This document shows, one piece after another, positions 32,285 through 42,995 of a stretch of 64,000 nucleotides of DNA. A program made the position numbers and the translations under genes. A model generated the notes under the pieces. That model had not been told where the DNA came from, made no database searches, and saw only the letters and a list, made by a program, of their open reading frames with translations. The DNA lies in assembly GCF_036898095.1 (NCBI RefSeq), contig NC_090726.1, positions 41,975,571 to 42,039,570 on the forward strand, given 5' to 3'. The stretch is from Palaemon carinicauda. Lineage: Eukaryota > Arthropoda > Malacostraca > Decapoda > Palaemonidae. Numbering within the stretch: position 1 is the stretch's first letter; the number at the start of each line of letters is the position of its first letter.

Positions 32285-32660
32285 TAAATAGGGGCGGGTC
32301 CGGAGGACCCGGGCCTAACATAGGTCTAACACAAGATTAGAGCTTAACTGTACTATTCTTTAAGTAGGGGCGGGTCCGGAGGACCCGGGCCTAACATAGG
32401 TCTAACACAAGAATAGAGCTTAACTGTACTATTCTTTAAGTAGGGGCGGGTCCGGAGGACCCGGGCCTAACATAGGTCTAACACAAGATTAGAGCTTAAC
32501 CGTACTTATTATTATTTTTTTTTTTTTTTTAAGTAGGGGCGGGTCCGGAGGACCCGGGCCTAACATAGGTCTAACGCAAGGTTAGAGCTTAACTGTAATA
32601 TTCTTACATAGGGGCGGGACCGGAGGTCCCGGGCCTAAACATAAGTCTAACTTGAAACTA
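32285..32660 (-). repeat. 76-bp leader repeat with a GC-rich hairpin, five units
   Basis: Units start near 32289, 32365, 32441, 32534 and 32609. Each has GGGGCGGGTCC-GGA-GGACCCGGGCC followed by an AT-rich spacer (TAACATAGGTCTAAC...). The fourth interval is longer because of a T run. In the fifth unit the stem reads GGGACC-GGA-GGTCCC, so both arms have changed and pairing is kept. The array lies in the untranslated leader of element C. Confidence 0.85.
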
Positions 32661-33751
32661 AAGTATAGCCATCCATTCCGGTCAAGCCGGGAGCATAAAA
32701 AAGGATGCAATAACAAGGAATTAAGACACATGGTGTCTGATTTCCCGGGGCGGGGTAGACCCCGGGCCGGGAAATAAAGGTATATTCAATACCAATTCCT
32801 TTAGGGACTCCGGGGTAGTGATCTGTCATATATAATCATCATAGGAAATGTTATAAAATAATAGGGGGGCGGAACTGTAGCTAAGAACTGCCAATCGAAC
32901 CCGGAGGGTTTCGTATAACATAAGCCAGAATGAAAAGTGAATATAAAATAGGGTGCACCGGGATCCAACTCTGTTGACCGGTGGCCAACCAGACTAGACA
33001 GAGACGAAACCGCCGGGCCACCCGGAGGACAAAGTCCATAAACACTTAACTACCCCCTCTAAAAGGAGGGAAGGCAACGGTCCCTTAGTGGAGGGGGGAG
33101 AAGCCTAGCCTCCCACCTAGCTAGAGGGGGAGCGTGGGGGAGGATCACGTGATACGAGGCAGCAGGGCTACCAACTGACGATCCCCAACCAGACAGATCA
33201 AACGGAGTAATGGCACAAATATTCATTATAATAATAATAATAGCGTTAAATATATGAATAAACACATAGAAAATTTTTGGGCAAGGCATGCAACATAAAT
33301 AATTAAATCACAAAAGACACACCTGATGGCTAAAAATAACATTGCCGCCTTAGCACGAAGGTCGGCAGCCATAGCGATACGTAAATGATATCGGCCCAAA
33401 AATTGAACCACGAGGATTCTAAACGCTAAATAATGAATATTCACAATAACAAATAATATTTGATAATAAAAATAATACACATAGTAACACCGCAAGTGAA
33501 AATTAAAAGCTCTCAAAAACAGGAGTACCAACTGTAGTGAAATCAAGCAAGATCGGTATGAACGAAGAGAATAAACTCCTATAATATAAATATTAAACGA
33601 TCTAGGTTGCTCAAAACACAGTAAAACCCAGCTTGGTACTTAACTTAGACGGTGTCTCCTGGGAAACCGACGAAAAAGCCATAATTCACTAGAAAATAAC
33701 CAAAATTCGAGAGCACCACAAAAATGCGAGTTACTTTACTCGTCGTGCTAA
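32661..33751 (-). other. Element C leader between the terminal repeat and the hairpin array
   Basis: Long untranslated leader. Contains another GC-rich inverted repeat near 32744-32770 (CGGGGTAGACCCCGGGCC). On the minus strand an ATG at 33682 opens a short frame (MAFSSVSQETPSK), a possible first gag exon, but I cannot find a convincing donor for it. Confidence 0.5.
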
Positions 33752-34010
33752 AAGGAGTTGGGTTCTGAGCGGATGCATTGTTAGTAGTACCGAGTGAGGT
33801 TGAACGGCTCTCCTCTATTGGGGTTCTCTGTCGTGGATTAATCTAAATAGTGCGGGACCTCTGGAATATACGCCCAATTTTATACCGACACCAATAGGTG
33901 AGCGAGCTAGTTAACCTAGCACTCCTTTACATTTTTTCTCTGGTATATTTAGCAGTAAATTACCTAAGAATAAGTGCTAAATGGAGCTTATTCACTGGGC
34001 GGCACAGGTT
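33752..34010 (+). repeat. Element C inverted terminal repeat, upstream (5') copy
   Basis: Reverse complement of 26397-26653. Since the element reads on the minus strand, this copy should hold the promoter. The terminus is at about 34020 (GAGCCCAGAAA). Confidence 0.92.
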
Positions 34011-34020
34011 CGAGCCCAGA

Positions 34021-35075
34021 AATTTAGATTGCGATTGTCTTATGGAACCATCAACTTTACCATCTACTCAGAGCCTCATCTCTATATCTCATTCTCATCA
34101 AAATATTGGCACTAATGAAAACTTTCATTAATGGAAATAATTATTTTATGATGCAGTAGTTGTTGACTATTTTCAAAATGTTAAAGAAGACGTTTCATAA
34201 TTTTCAGTCATACGCTTTTCTAGGTCTGATATATTTTTCACCAGGCTGACTTACAAGTTTGCTAGTCTTTGAATTACTTAAATGGTGACATATTTTAAGT
34301 TTGACTATTTTTTCAATAGTTTTAACGCTCAGATATTAGTATTTTTACTTTTTATGAAATATTAAAAGGCCTGAATGCACACTGATAGCTATGCATCTTC
34401 AATTCTGAGGTCAAATTACCTATAAGAAATTTAGAAAATGCCTAAAAATTCAATGAAAATTAAATGTTATTGACATGCATCGACACTATAGGATACTAGT
34501 AATTAATGTTGAAGAATTAAATGGGGGATTCAATTAAGGATCAATTAACCATGCATGTAATACATAAACTATCAATTTATTGCAATACTAATACAATAAA
34601 CCAATACACCAATTCCCTAATATTGCAAGAGGGTCTGCCCCTCTCTTTTATTCTTCTCCTGTACTTCTCTTCCTCCCTATTTCCTTAATCTTTCCCTCCC
34701 GAGTACCTGCCTTTCAGCTATAAACTGGATTGTATCCAGGGGTACTCTTCCTTTCCCCATATTCCCCACTTCCCAATTCTTATTATTGTTGTTGATGTTG
34801 AATTTCAATATTTAACTGAAATTGCTTATTGCTATAATCCATGTCCCTTGATTCTCCTCTCTCTGATTTAATTTTCTTGTGATAAACTATTTGGCACAGT
34901 CCTTATTTAGTTATTAATCTTGAAATGCTACTAGCTAATATTCAGTTCGGCTCTTTGTCTGCTAAGATACTATAAGTTCACTCCTTGCAATTTCTTTTGG
35001 TTAAAGTATACTTCTCTTTAATTCTGCAATGAGTTTTTCTCGGTAATATATACGGTAGTTATGCTGATCAAGGTC
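34021..35075. other. Spacer between elements C and D, nothing recognised
   Basis: AT-rich DNA with no ORF of note and no repeat recognised. Confidence 0.45.
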
Positions 35076-35098
35076 TTTTTAAATATTTAACTTAGCCG

Positions 35099-35240
35099 GT
35101 GAATATATAGCTGCAACTCTGTTGCTCGACAGACAAACTGTACAGAAAAAAACTCGCCAGCGATCGCTATACAGGTTGCGGGTGTGCCCAACAGCGCCAT
35201 CTGTCGACCAGATACCAAGCTCTATGTAAACAAAGACTCA
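35099..35240 (+). repeat. Element D left inverted terminal repeat
   Basis: Matches the complement of 41412-41553 except one base (GATACCAAG vs GATATCAAG). Outer end 35076-35098 is unique to the left. Confidence 0.92.
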
Positions 35241-35457
35241 TTTTTCTCTCTGTCGACGTGTCGACAAGACGTACTTTACTCGCTGTTGCTAAACTGGAGT
35301 TTTTCACATCTTATTGGTGAAGTACTATACTGTATTCTGGTTTTGAGCTTTCGCTGTGCAGGGTTTTTCTTCAAACAAATCCTTGAACTCTTTTTTGTAA
35401 CGGATTCATTGTTGATGACTTAGATCGTTTTTGGAATTTTCCCTTGACCAATTCAAA

Positions 35458-37905
35458 ATGGCTGACCCTTCACAAGTTCCCAAATTTAGAAAATGCAATG
35501 CTAGGGACTGTTCTAGGCGTCTTCCGAAGGCTTCTATCGACCCTCACACTGTTTGTTCCAATTGTCGGGGTAAAACCTGTCAATTGGAAGATCGGTGTGA
35601 GGAGTGCGTGGGCCTTTCGGAATTCGATTTTATCGAATTTGAAAATTACACACGCAGGCTAGAGAGAGATAGAGTTAGGAGAAGTTCTTCTAGGTCTATT
35701 GATATTTCCTCTCCTCATGCCCCACAACCTATTCCTTCCCCTGTAGTGGTTGTTCCTAACCCCCCTCCTAGCACTCAGGAACCATCGATGGCTGACATGA
35801 TGCGTGCCATCCAGGCCCTGGGGGAGAGAGTTGAGTCCCTTGCAAGTGACCGCAATCAGCTCATGGCGGATGTTAAGGAGCTTAAGTGCCAAAGTGCAGT
35901 GGGAAGTGCTAAAGTGCCAAGTGATAGTGTTGTGAACAGTGTTGCGCTTGAGGGTTCGTCTGTTCGTGCCTGTCGTCCTCCTAGTCCGGGACCTCTTGCA
36001 AGCTCCCAAGTCCAGGGGAGAAGCAATGTCGTACGACGCATGGGTTCGAGAGGCTTTAATCAGCGAACAGACGTTCCCTCCATGGTATCAGGCGTATCTC
36101 CCCAAGATCGCCCCTACCTACGTAAGACGAGAGAGCCCATTTATACCTCGTCGTCTGAAGGTGTTTCTCGTAAGAAACTTTGGACTAAGGTCTCACGGCC
36201 TTTAAAACGTAAATCGGTCCCTTCAGGACAAGTCCAACGTCCCGGTTGTAGCCACTGGGTCAGTTCGGACTCGTTGACGTCATCTGATGACTGCTCACCG
36301 CCTAAGAGAGGCAAAGCGGTACCGCTTTAGACACTAACACCGTCTGTCGCCGCACCTGCTCCAGTAGACCCTAAATGGGCTTTGCTGCAAGACATGCAGT
36401 CCAAGCTTACGTCTTTGATGCAGGACTTTCATGCGGAGAAGGTTGCTGCCGTACCAGCAGCGAGTGCAGTACCTAGCCTACAACCTTCCAAGCGATCGGT
36501 TGTGCGTCCTGTTGACGCTGAGGTAACCTTCTCACGTACACCAGTTGAGGGGGTTCCTCCACCGATGCGTTCCAGTGTGGGCTGCCAGCCACATGTTGAC
36601 GTTAAGCGACGCACGGAGGTTGTTGTTGACGTTCTGGACGTTCAACAACCATCAGAGGTGACTTGTTTTGATGCGGTGCGTCAACCTCCGCAACCCAGTG
36701 TGGTTTCCACTGCGCAACCCAGTCAGTCTAGACAGTCTCGGGTAGACGCTGTGCGTCCTCGCGCTACCATGGTTGTTGACAGTTCACAGACTGTGCAGCA
36801 GTTCCATGACGTTGCGTCCGGCTCCGACACGCATGCACCAGTGCGACCGGACTCAGCGAACCAGACGTTACCCACTCCGTTGCCGTTTCCTCATCAGTTT
36901 TCGGATGAGGAACTTTCTGATGATGATGTTGCTGCACATCAAGATGATCAACAATCAGAACTGGACGAGCCTAAGTCAACTCAACCCTCTTTGGACTTTA
37001 GAAAAGTTTTGGCTATTTTCAAAGAGTTGTTTCCTGACCAGTTTGTTTCTGTGGCTCCTCGTTCTCCGCCTTCAGAGTTTGTTTTAGGCATGCCTTCTAC
37101 CGCACCTGCCTTTACTAGACTCGTCCTCGCACGCTCGTCTAAGAGAGCTTTGCGGGTGATAGGAGACTGGTTAGAGTCCAAGAAGAGTTTAGGGAAGACA
37201 GCATTTGCTTTTCCCCCTGCTAGACTCTCTTCTAGATCGAGCGTCTGGTATGCCACGGGAGAAGTTCTCGGCTTGGGAGTTCCTGCCTCTGCCCAGGGCA
37301 ACTTCTCAAGTCTTGTAGACTCTCCCCGCCGCCTTGCCATGAGACGCTCAAAGATTTCTTGGTCATCATCGGACCTGGACCACCTTATGAAAGGAATCTT
37401 TAGGGCTTTTGAAGTCTTTAACTTCTTAGACTGGTGCCTAGGAGCCCTGAGCAGGAAAATCTCTTCGACAGATAAAGAGACTTCTTTGCTCATTATGTCC
37501 TGCATGGACAAGGCCGTCCGTGATGGGTCCAATGAGCTTCCTGCCTCATTTGTGTCCGGAGTCCTGAAAAAGCGAGAGTCTCTCTGCTCGTTCCTTTCTG
37601 CTGGAGTTACACCATGCCAGAGATCTGAGCTTCTCTTTGCTCCCCTTTCCAAGTGCCTATTTCCAGAAGTCCTGATAAAGGAAATAGCTGCTTCGTTAGT
37701 GCAGAAGGACACTCACGATCTAGTTGCGTCCTCAGCTCGCAAAGCTCCCCCTTTGCCTACATTGTCAGCTAGACCGAGGATTGACACTCCAGCGTCTCGC
37801 TTTATTCCGCCCTTTCGTGGCAGAGCCTCCAGCAGAGGAGGTGCTCGTGCCGAAGAGAAGCGAGGGAAGAGGAAAGGATCCAAGTCCTCTAAGGGCAGAG
37901 TCTGA
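35458..37905 (+). pseudogene. DIRS element D gag, one in-frame TAG
   Basis: One frame of about 816 codons from the ATG at 35458 (context TTCAAAATGGC, like element A), broken only by TAG at 36328-36330. The N-terminal Cys-rich module covers residues 9-50 (RKCNARDC, DPHTVCSNCRGKTC, DRCEEC). An Arg-rich stretch, then a long Ser/Pro/Val-rich linker with VxxVxRPxxxV-like words, leads to a folded-looking block at about 37000-37740 shared with element A. The C-terminus is basic with RGR/RGG motifs (RGRASSRGGAR, KRGKRKG), suggesting RNA binding. A stop at this point could also allow a short gag form through readthrough, but A and C do not show it. Confidence 0.8.
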
Positions 37906-39965
37906 CTACCCGCAACTTCAGACAGCAGTGGGAGCCAGACTCAAGAACTTCTGGCAAGCCTGGGAGAAGAGAGGCGCAGATTCACAATCTGTGAAGTTGC
38001 TCAGAGAGGGGTACAAGATCCCTTTTAGCACGCAAACCCCCTCTAGCAACGTCTCCCATCGATCTCTCTCCCAGGTACAGAGAGGAAGAAAAGAGACAAG
38101 CCCTGAAACTGGAAGTGTCTCTTTTGCTAGAGAAGGGAGCGGTGGTCAAAGTCTCGGATCTTCAATCACCGGGATTCTACAACCGCCTCTTCCTGGTTTC
38201 AAAGAAGACAGGAGGGTGGAGGCCGGTGCTAGACGTCAGTGCTCTGAATGTCTTTGTCACAAAGACGAAGTTCTCCATGGAGACCACAAAGTCAGTCTTA
38301 GCAGCGGTCAGAAGGGAAGACTGGATGGTCTCCCTAGACCTAAGGGACGCCTACTTCCACGTCCCCATCCACTCAGACTCCCAACCTTTTCTGAGATTCG
38401 TTTTCGAAAATGTGGTCTACCAGTTTCGGGCCCTGTGCTTTGGCCTAAGCACAGCTCCTCTCGTGTTTACGAGGCTGATGAGGAATGTAGCCAAATTCCT
38501 CCACTTATCGGACATCCGAGCCTCCCTTTATTTGGACGACTGGCTTCTCAGAGCCTCTTCCAGTCATCGCTGTCTGAAGGATCTCAAGTGGACTCTAGAT
38601 CTGACCAAGGAATTGGGACTCCTAGTCAATTTGGAAAAGTCGCAACTGGTCCCATCCCAAACTATTGCGTATTTAGGGATGGAGATTCACAGTCTAGCTT
38701 TTCGGGCTTTTCCGTCGGCCCCCAGAATAAGTCAAGCCCTGTTATTCATCCAGAACATGCTGAAGAAGGAACGCTGCTCAGTCAGGCTGTGGATGAGTCT
38801 GGTAGGGACGCTATCATCCCTGGAACAATTTGTGTCACTAGGAAGACTACACCTCTGTCCTCTTTAATACCATCTAGCTTTTCACTGGAAAAAGGACAAG
38901 ACGCTAGAAGCGGTCTCGATCCCGATTTCCGAAAAGATGAAGTCTTGTCTGACTTGGTGGAAGGACAATATCAACTTAAGAGAGGGTCTTCCCCTGGCTG
39001 TTCAGACTCCCAACCACGTTCTCTTCTCGGACGCATCGGACGTGGGCTGGGGCGCGACACTAGACGGTCGGGAATGCTCAGGACTGTGGAACTCGAGTCA
39101 GAGGAACATGCATATCAATTGCAAGGAGCTGTTGGCAGTACTTCTGGCCTTGAAAAGCTTCAAGTCTCTCCTTCGAGGCAAAGTGGTGGAAGTGAACTCA
39201 GACAACACCACGGCCTTGGCGTACATCTCCAAGCAAGGAGGGACCCACTCACTGACGTTGTACGAGATCGCAAGGGACCTGCTCATCTGGTCAAAAGGTC
39301 AAGACATCTCACTAGTAACGAGGTTCATCCATGGCAACTTGAATGTCATAGCAGATTGTCTCAGTCGGAAAGGGCAAGTAATTCCAACAGAATGGACCCT
39401 CCACAAGGATGTGTGCAAGAGACTTTGGGCCACTTGGGGCCAACCAACTATAGATCTCTTTGCAACCTCGCTGACCAAGAGGCTTCCAATCTATTGCTCC
39501 CCAGTCCCGGACCCAGCAGCAATACATATAGATGCCTTTCTCCTAGATTGGTCACATCTAGATCTCTACGCATTCCCACCGTTCAAGATTGTCAACAAGG
39601 TACTGCAGAAGTTCGCCTCTCACGAAGGGACAAGGTTGACGCTAGTTGCTCCCCTCTGGCCCGCGAGAGAATGGTTCACCGAGGTACTTCGATGGCTAGT
39701 AGACGTTCCCAGAAGCCTTCCTCTAAGGGTGGACCTTCTACGTCAGCCTCACGTAAAGAAGGTACACCAAAGCCTCCTCGCTCTTCGTCTGACTGCCTTC
39801 AGACTATCGAAAGACTCTCGAGAGCTAGAGGCTTTTCGAAGGAGGCAGCCAGTGCGATTGCTAGAGCAAGGAGAGCATCCACCATTAGAGTCTACCAATC
39901 GAAGTGGGAAGTCTTCCGAGACTGGTGCAAGTCAGTCTCTGTATCCTCGACCAGTACCTCTGTAG
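37906..39965 (+). pseudogene. DIRS element D reverse transcriptase / RNase H / methyltransferase-like, one stop and one shift
   Basis: The pre-RT segment (VGARLKNFWQAWEKRG, REGYKIPF) is in the recombinase frame up to 38026 and the rest is in the frame of 38115. The change is one nucleotide at 38027. RT motifs: FYNRLFLVSKKTGGWRPVL, SLDLRDAYFHVPIH, CFGLSTAP and the catalytic YLDDWL at 38529. An in-frame TAA lies at 38865-38867. RNase H: FSDASDVGWGATL near 39025, VNSDNTTAL near 39190, NVIADCLSR near 39345. Tail: DLFATSLTKRLP and YAFPPFK near 39570, VAPLWP near 39645. The tail overlaps the recombinase start from 39671; homology with A ends at about 39840. Confidence 0.85.
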
Positions 39966-40858
39966 CTCAAATAGCTGATTTTCTCTTATACCTGAGAAAA
40001 GGACGATCCCTTTCAGCTCCCACTATCAAGGGCTACAGAAGCATGTTGGCATCGGTCTTCCGGCATAGAGGCTTAGATCTTTCCAACAATAAAGATCTTC
40101 AAGACCTCCTTAAGTCTTTTGAGACCACCAAGGAGCGTCGTTTGGCTACCCCTGGTTGGAATTTAGACGTGGTACTAAGATTCCTCATGTCAGACAGGTT
40201 TGAGCCGCTACAATCAGCCTCCCTGAAAGATCTCACTCTAAAGACACTTTTCCTGGTATGCTTAGCCTCAGCTAAAAGAGTCAGTGAGATTCATGCCTTC
40301 AGCAAGAACATCGGATTTTCGTCAGAAAAAGCCACATGTTCGCTACAACTTGGTTTTCTAGCCAAAAATGAGCTACCTTCTCGGCCTTGGCCTAAATTTT
40401 TCGATATTCCCAGCTTATCGGAGATTGTAGGCAATGAACTAGAAAGAGTCTTATGCCCTGTTAGAGCTCTTAAGTTCTATTTAAAGCGTACTAAACCTTT
40501 ACGAGGCCAATCTGAAGCTTATGGTGTTCAGTTAAGAAACCATCTTTGCCTATGTCAAAGAATGCTTTATCCTACTTTATCAGACTGTTAATACGAGAAG
40601 CTCATTCACATCTGAGTGAGGAAGACCAAGCTTTGCTTAAGGTGAAGACGCACGAAGTTAGAGCTGTTGCAACTTCCGTGGCCTTTAAGCAAAATAGATC
40701 TCTGCGAAGTATAATGGACGCAACCTATTGGAGAAGCAAGTCAGTGTTCGCGTCTTTTATCTAAAGGATGTCCAGTCTCTTTACGAGGACTGCTACACAC
40801 TGGGACCATTCGTAGCAGCGAGTGCAGTAGTGGGTGAGGGCTCAACCACTACAATTCC
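39671..40858 (+). pseudogene. DIRS element D tyrosine recombinase, two 1-nt deletions
   Basis: Starts at the ATG at 39671 (MVHRGTSM) or at 39692. Core-binding part with STIRVYQSKWEVFRDW near 39880. First catalytic Arg in SAKRVSEIH near 40270. After 40519 the frame moves by one (one T short in a T run) and continues as MSKNALSYF, then HEVRAVATSVAF near 40650. At about 40758 another missing T turns the FYL motif into FI-stop, removing the nucleophile Tyr from frame. The remaining C-terminus (DVQSLYEDCYTLGPFVAA) is intact to 40858. All catalytic codons are present in the DNA. Confidence 0.8.
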
Positions 40859-40859
40859 C

Positions 40860-41263
40860 TAATTCCATACCCTTTTAATCTTTCTCTTGAAATGTTTTTA
40901 ATGTTGTTTTTATGGGTTGTCCGGAAGGCTAAGAAGCCTTTCGCATCCTGGTTGATTTGGCGGGTGGTCAAAGTCATTTCTTGAGAGCGCCTAGATTAGG
41001 GGTTTGATGAGGTCCTGTTGTATGGGTTGCAACCCTTGATACTTCAGCTCCTAGGGGTCGATCAGCATCCTAAGAGGATCGCGAGGCTCCGTAAGGAAGA
41101 CGTACTTAAAAGGCAGAGTAATCGTTCAAGTCGACTTCCTTACCAGGTACCTATTTATTTTGTTTTTGTTATTTTGATAACTCCTAAAATGAAATAAAAA
41201 ACTCTTAGCTCATAAAATGTAAACATATATTACTGGTCTCTACCCACCATCCTGGGTGTGAAT
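40860..41263 (+). other. Element D 3' untranslated region
   Basis: Follows the recombinase stop and leads into the internal complementary region through ACCCACCATCCTGGGTGTG, a short hairpin sequence whose counterpart in element A is CCCACCACCAGTGGTGTC. Confidence 0.55.
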
Positions 41264-41355
41264 CAGCTATATATTCACCGGCTAAGTTAAATATTTAAAA
41301 ATGATATTTTAATTATAAAATAAATTTTTGAATATACTTACCCGGTGAATATATA
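41264..41355. repeat. Element D internal complementary region
   Basis: CAGCTATATATTCACCGGC through AAATATTTAAAAA is the complement of the left end (35076-35112). AATATCAT-proximal sequence through GTGAATATATA is the complement of the right end (41543-41597). The junction of the two is at about 41301-41305. Confidence 0.92.
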
Positions 41356-41411
41356 AATTAAATGACCCTCCCTTCCTCCCCAATAGAGACGCAGTGGGAC
41401 GAGGAGAAAAT

Positions 41412-41553
41412 TGAGTCTTTGTTTACATAGAGCTTGATATCTGGTCGACAGATGGCGCTGTTGGGCACACCCGCAACCTGTATAGCGATCGCTGGCGAGT
41501 TTTTTTCTGTACAGTTTGTCTGTCGAGCAACAGAGTTGCAGCTATATATTCAC
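41412..41553 (-). repeat. Element D right inverted terminal repeat
   Basis: Reverse complement of 35099-35240. Followed by the right-specific end GGGTAAGTATATTCAAAAA to about 41597. Confidence 0.92.
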
Positions 41554-41962
41554 TGGGTAAGTATATTCAAAAATTTATTTTATAATTAAAATATTTTTTT
41601 GCTATAAGATAATATTACTTCTCGGTGCATATTTTTCGTTATGATAATCTAAAGTCTATGTTTGACTATTGCTTCATAGTGCTAGGCTTTTTGTCTATGC
41701 ATGTTTTCTCAATAAGATAATGGATTGATTTTGTTTCACTTTGAAAGGATACAATTATGAATGGTTCTGTTTGTGTAGTCAGCAGGATTTACCTTTATGT
41801 AAATTCTAAAACGCATCCGATTCTTTATAGTAATGAACTATGTTTCTTACCAAGTTGTTGTTGTCTCTAATTACTGTTTTTTACAGTAATAACCTAATCT
41901 AAATTTCCACATTGCTTGGTATTTAGTTTGCCTCTTACTGAAGAATAACTAAGGATCTTAAC

Positions 41963-42262
41963 CCTTTTACCCCCAAGCTATTTGGAACTTTCCAACCCTT
42001 AACCCCCAGGCGTTTTTTTTTTTTTCAAGCACATTTTGCAGTATATTCTTTTTAAATTGCTCTAACAGCCTTAATTTTTGTCATAGAGAGGTCAGGTTGG
42101 TCTCATTCTCTTGGAAAATGCCTGAAGTTTCTCAAAAAATTATTAAAAATATGCAAAAAAAATGTAAATAGCAGTTTTTTGCAAGGATGTACCGGTACGT
42201 CCATGGGGGTAAAGGGATGAGTTTTGTGAAACGTACCAGTTCATCCTTTGGGGGTAAAAGGG
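41963..42262. mobile_element. piggyBac-type MITE, complete, TTAA target duplication
   Basis: 300 bp flanked by TTAA at 41959-41962 and 42263-42266. Inverted ends CCCTTTTACCCCCAA (left) and TTGGGGGTAAAAGGG (right). TTAA target sites with CCCTTT-type ends define the piggyBac superfamily. No coding capacity. GTACCGGTACGTCC and AACGTACCAG occur near the right end as subterminal inverted words. Confidence 0.85.
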
Positions 42263-42269
42263 TTAATGT

Positions 42270-42699
42270 GGATGTCCTTAGCTTTGGTGGCTTCTGTTTT
42301 CTTTGCTCGTGTTATCTGGTTAGTTAGAATATTTATTCTTTTTAAAATAACGTTGTGGTGAAAAATAGCCCGAAGATTACTTCTGATAAAGGGTTATGTT
42401 GGGTTTGCTATTTAGTTATTGTAACTTCTTAATTTGGATGAAATTTTTATTAATAAACTCTCCTTCCAGTGAATAAACTTTTAGAGAATGGACTATTTAT
42501 AGGTCATTTGAAAATCATGTTGGTGGATATAGTAAAAATATTTGGTTTATTATTTAACATTTTCATAATCGGTTCAAGTTATTATTAGGAAGTCAAACTT
42601 ATAAGATTAGTGTAATCTTTACTGTTTCTATCATGATCTGATTCAGTCCTTTAGCATTGGTATCTATTCTTAATCTTTGAGTTTTTCTTATTGCCTTAT
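42270..42699. other. Non-coding stretch, nothing recognised
   Basis: AT-rich, no supported feature. Confidence 0.4.
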
Positions 42700-42995
42700 C
42701 GTTCCACTTGGTAAGGGTAGAAGAGACTTTAGCTATGGTAAAGCAACTCTTCTAGGAGAAGGACATTCCAAAATCAAACCATTGTTCTCTACGGATAGTG
42801 CCATAGCCTATGTACCATGGTCTTCCACTGTCTTGGGTTAGAATTCTCTTGCTTGAGGGTACACTGGGGCACACTATTGTACCGGTTTCCTTATTTCCTT
42901 TCCTCATTGGGCTATTTTCTCTGTTGGAGCCCTTTGGTTTCTAGCATCCTGCTTTTCCAGCTATGGTTAAAGCTTAGCTAGTAATAATAATAATA
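42700..42995 (+). mobile_element. LINE 3' untranslated end with (TAA)n tail
   Basis: Plus-strand copy of the repeat also seen at 10102 and 63555 (both minus). TTTCCTTATTTCCTTTCCTC, CATTGGGCTATTTTC and CATCCTGCTTTTCCAGCTA are followed by (TAA)n at 42980-42995. The upstream part (GTAGAAGAGACTTTAGCTA...TGGTCTTCCACTGTCTTGGG) belongs to the same 3' region as I remember this repeat from crustacean DNA. Confidence 0.65.

Larger units (their letters stand above)
26357..34020 (-). mobile_element. DIRS-like retrotransposon C, nearly intact
   Basis: A 7.7-kb element on the minus strand. Inverted terminal repeats 26397-26653 and 33752-34010 differ at only two or so positions. The internal complementary region at 26698-26789 joins complements of both ends. 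Three large frames are intact: gag (with a 112-bp intron near its start), RT/RNase H with methyltransferase-like tail, and tyrosine recombinase with all catalytic residues. The only clear lesion is a TGA in the small upstream gag exon. Its proteins are distant from those of A and D, so it is a separate family. Confidence 0.92.
35076..41597 (+). mobile_element. DIRS-like retrotransposon D, lightly damaged
   Basis: A 6.5-kb element with inverted terminal repeats 35099-35240 and 41412-41553 that differ at one base, and an internal complementary region at 41264-41355. It carries gag, RT/RNase H and tyrosine recombinase related to those of element A. Damage is light: an in-frame TAG in gag, an in-frame TAA in RT, and 1-nt frame changes near 38027, 40519 and 40758. 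The last two are each one T short in a T run, so some may be assembly errors. It was probably active recently. Confidence 0.9.
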
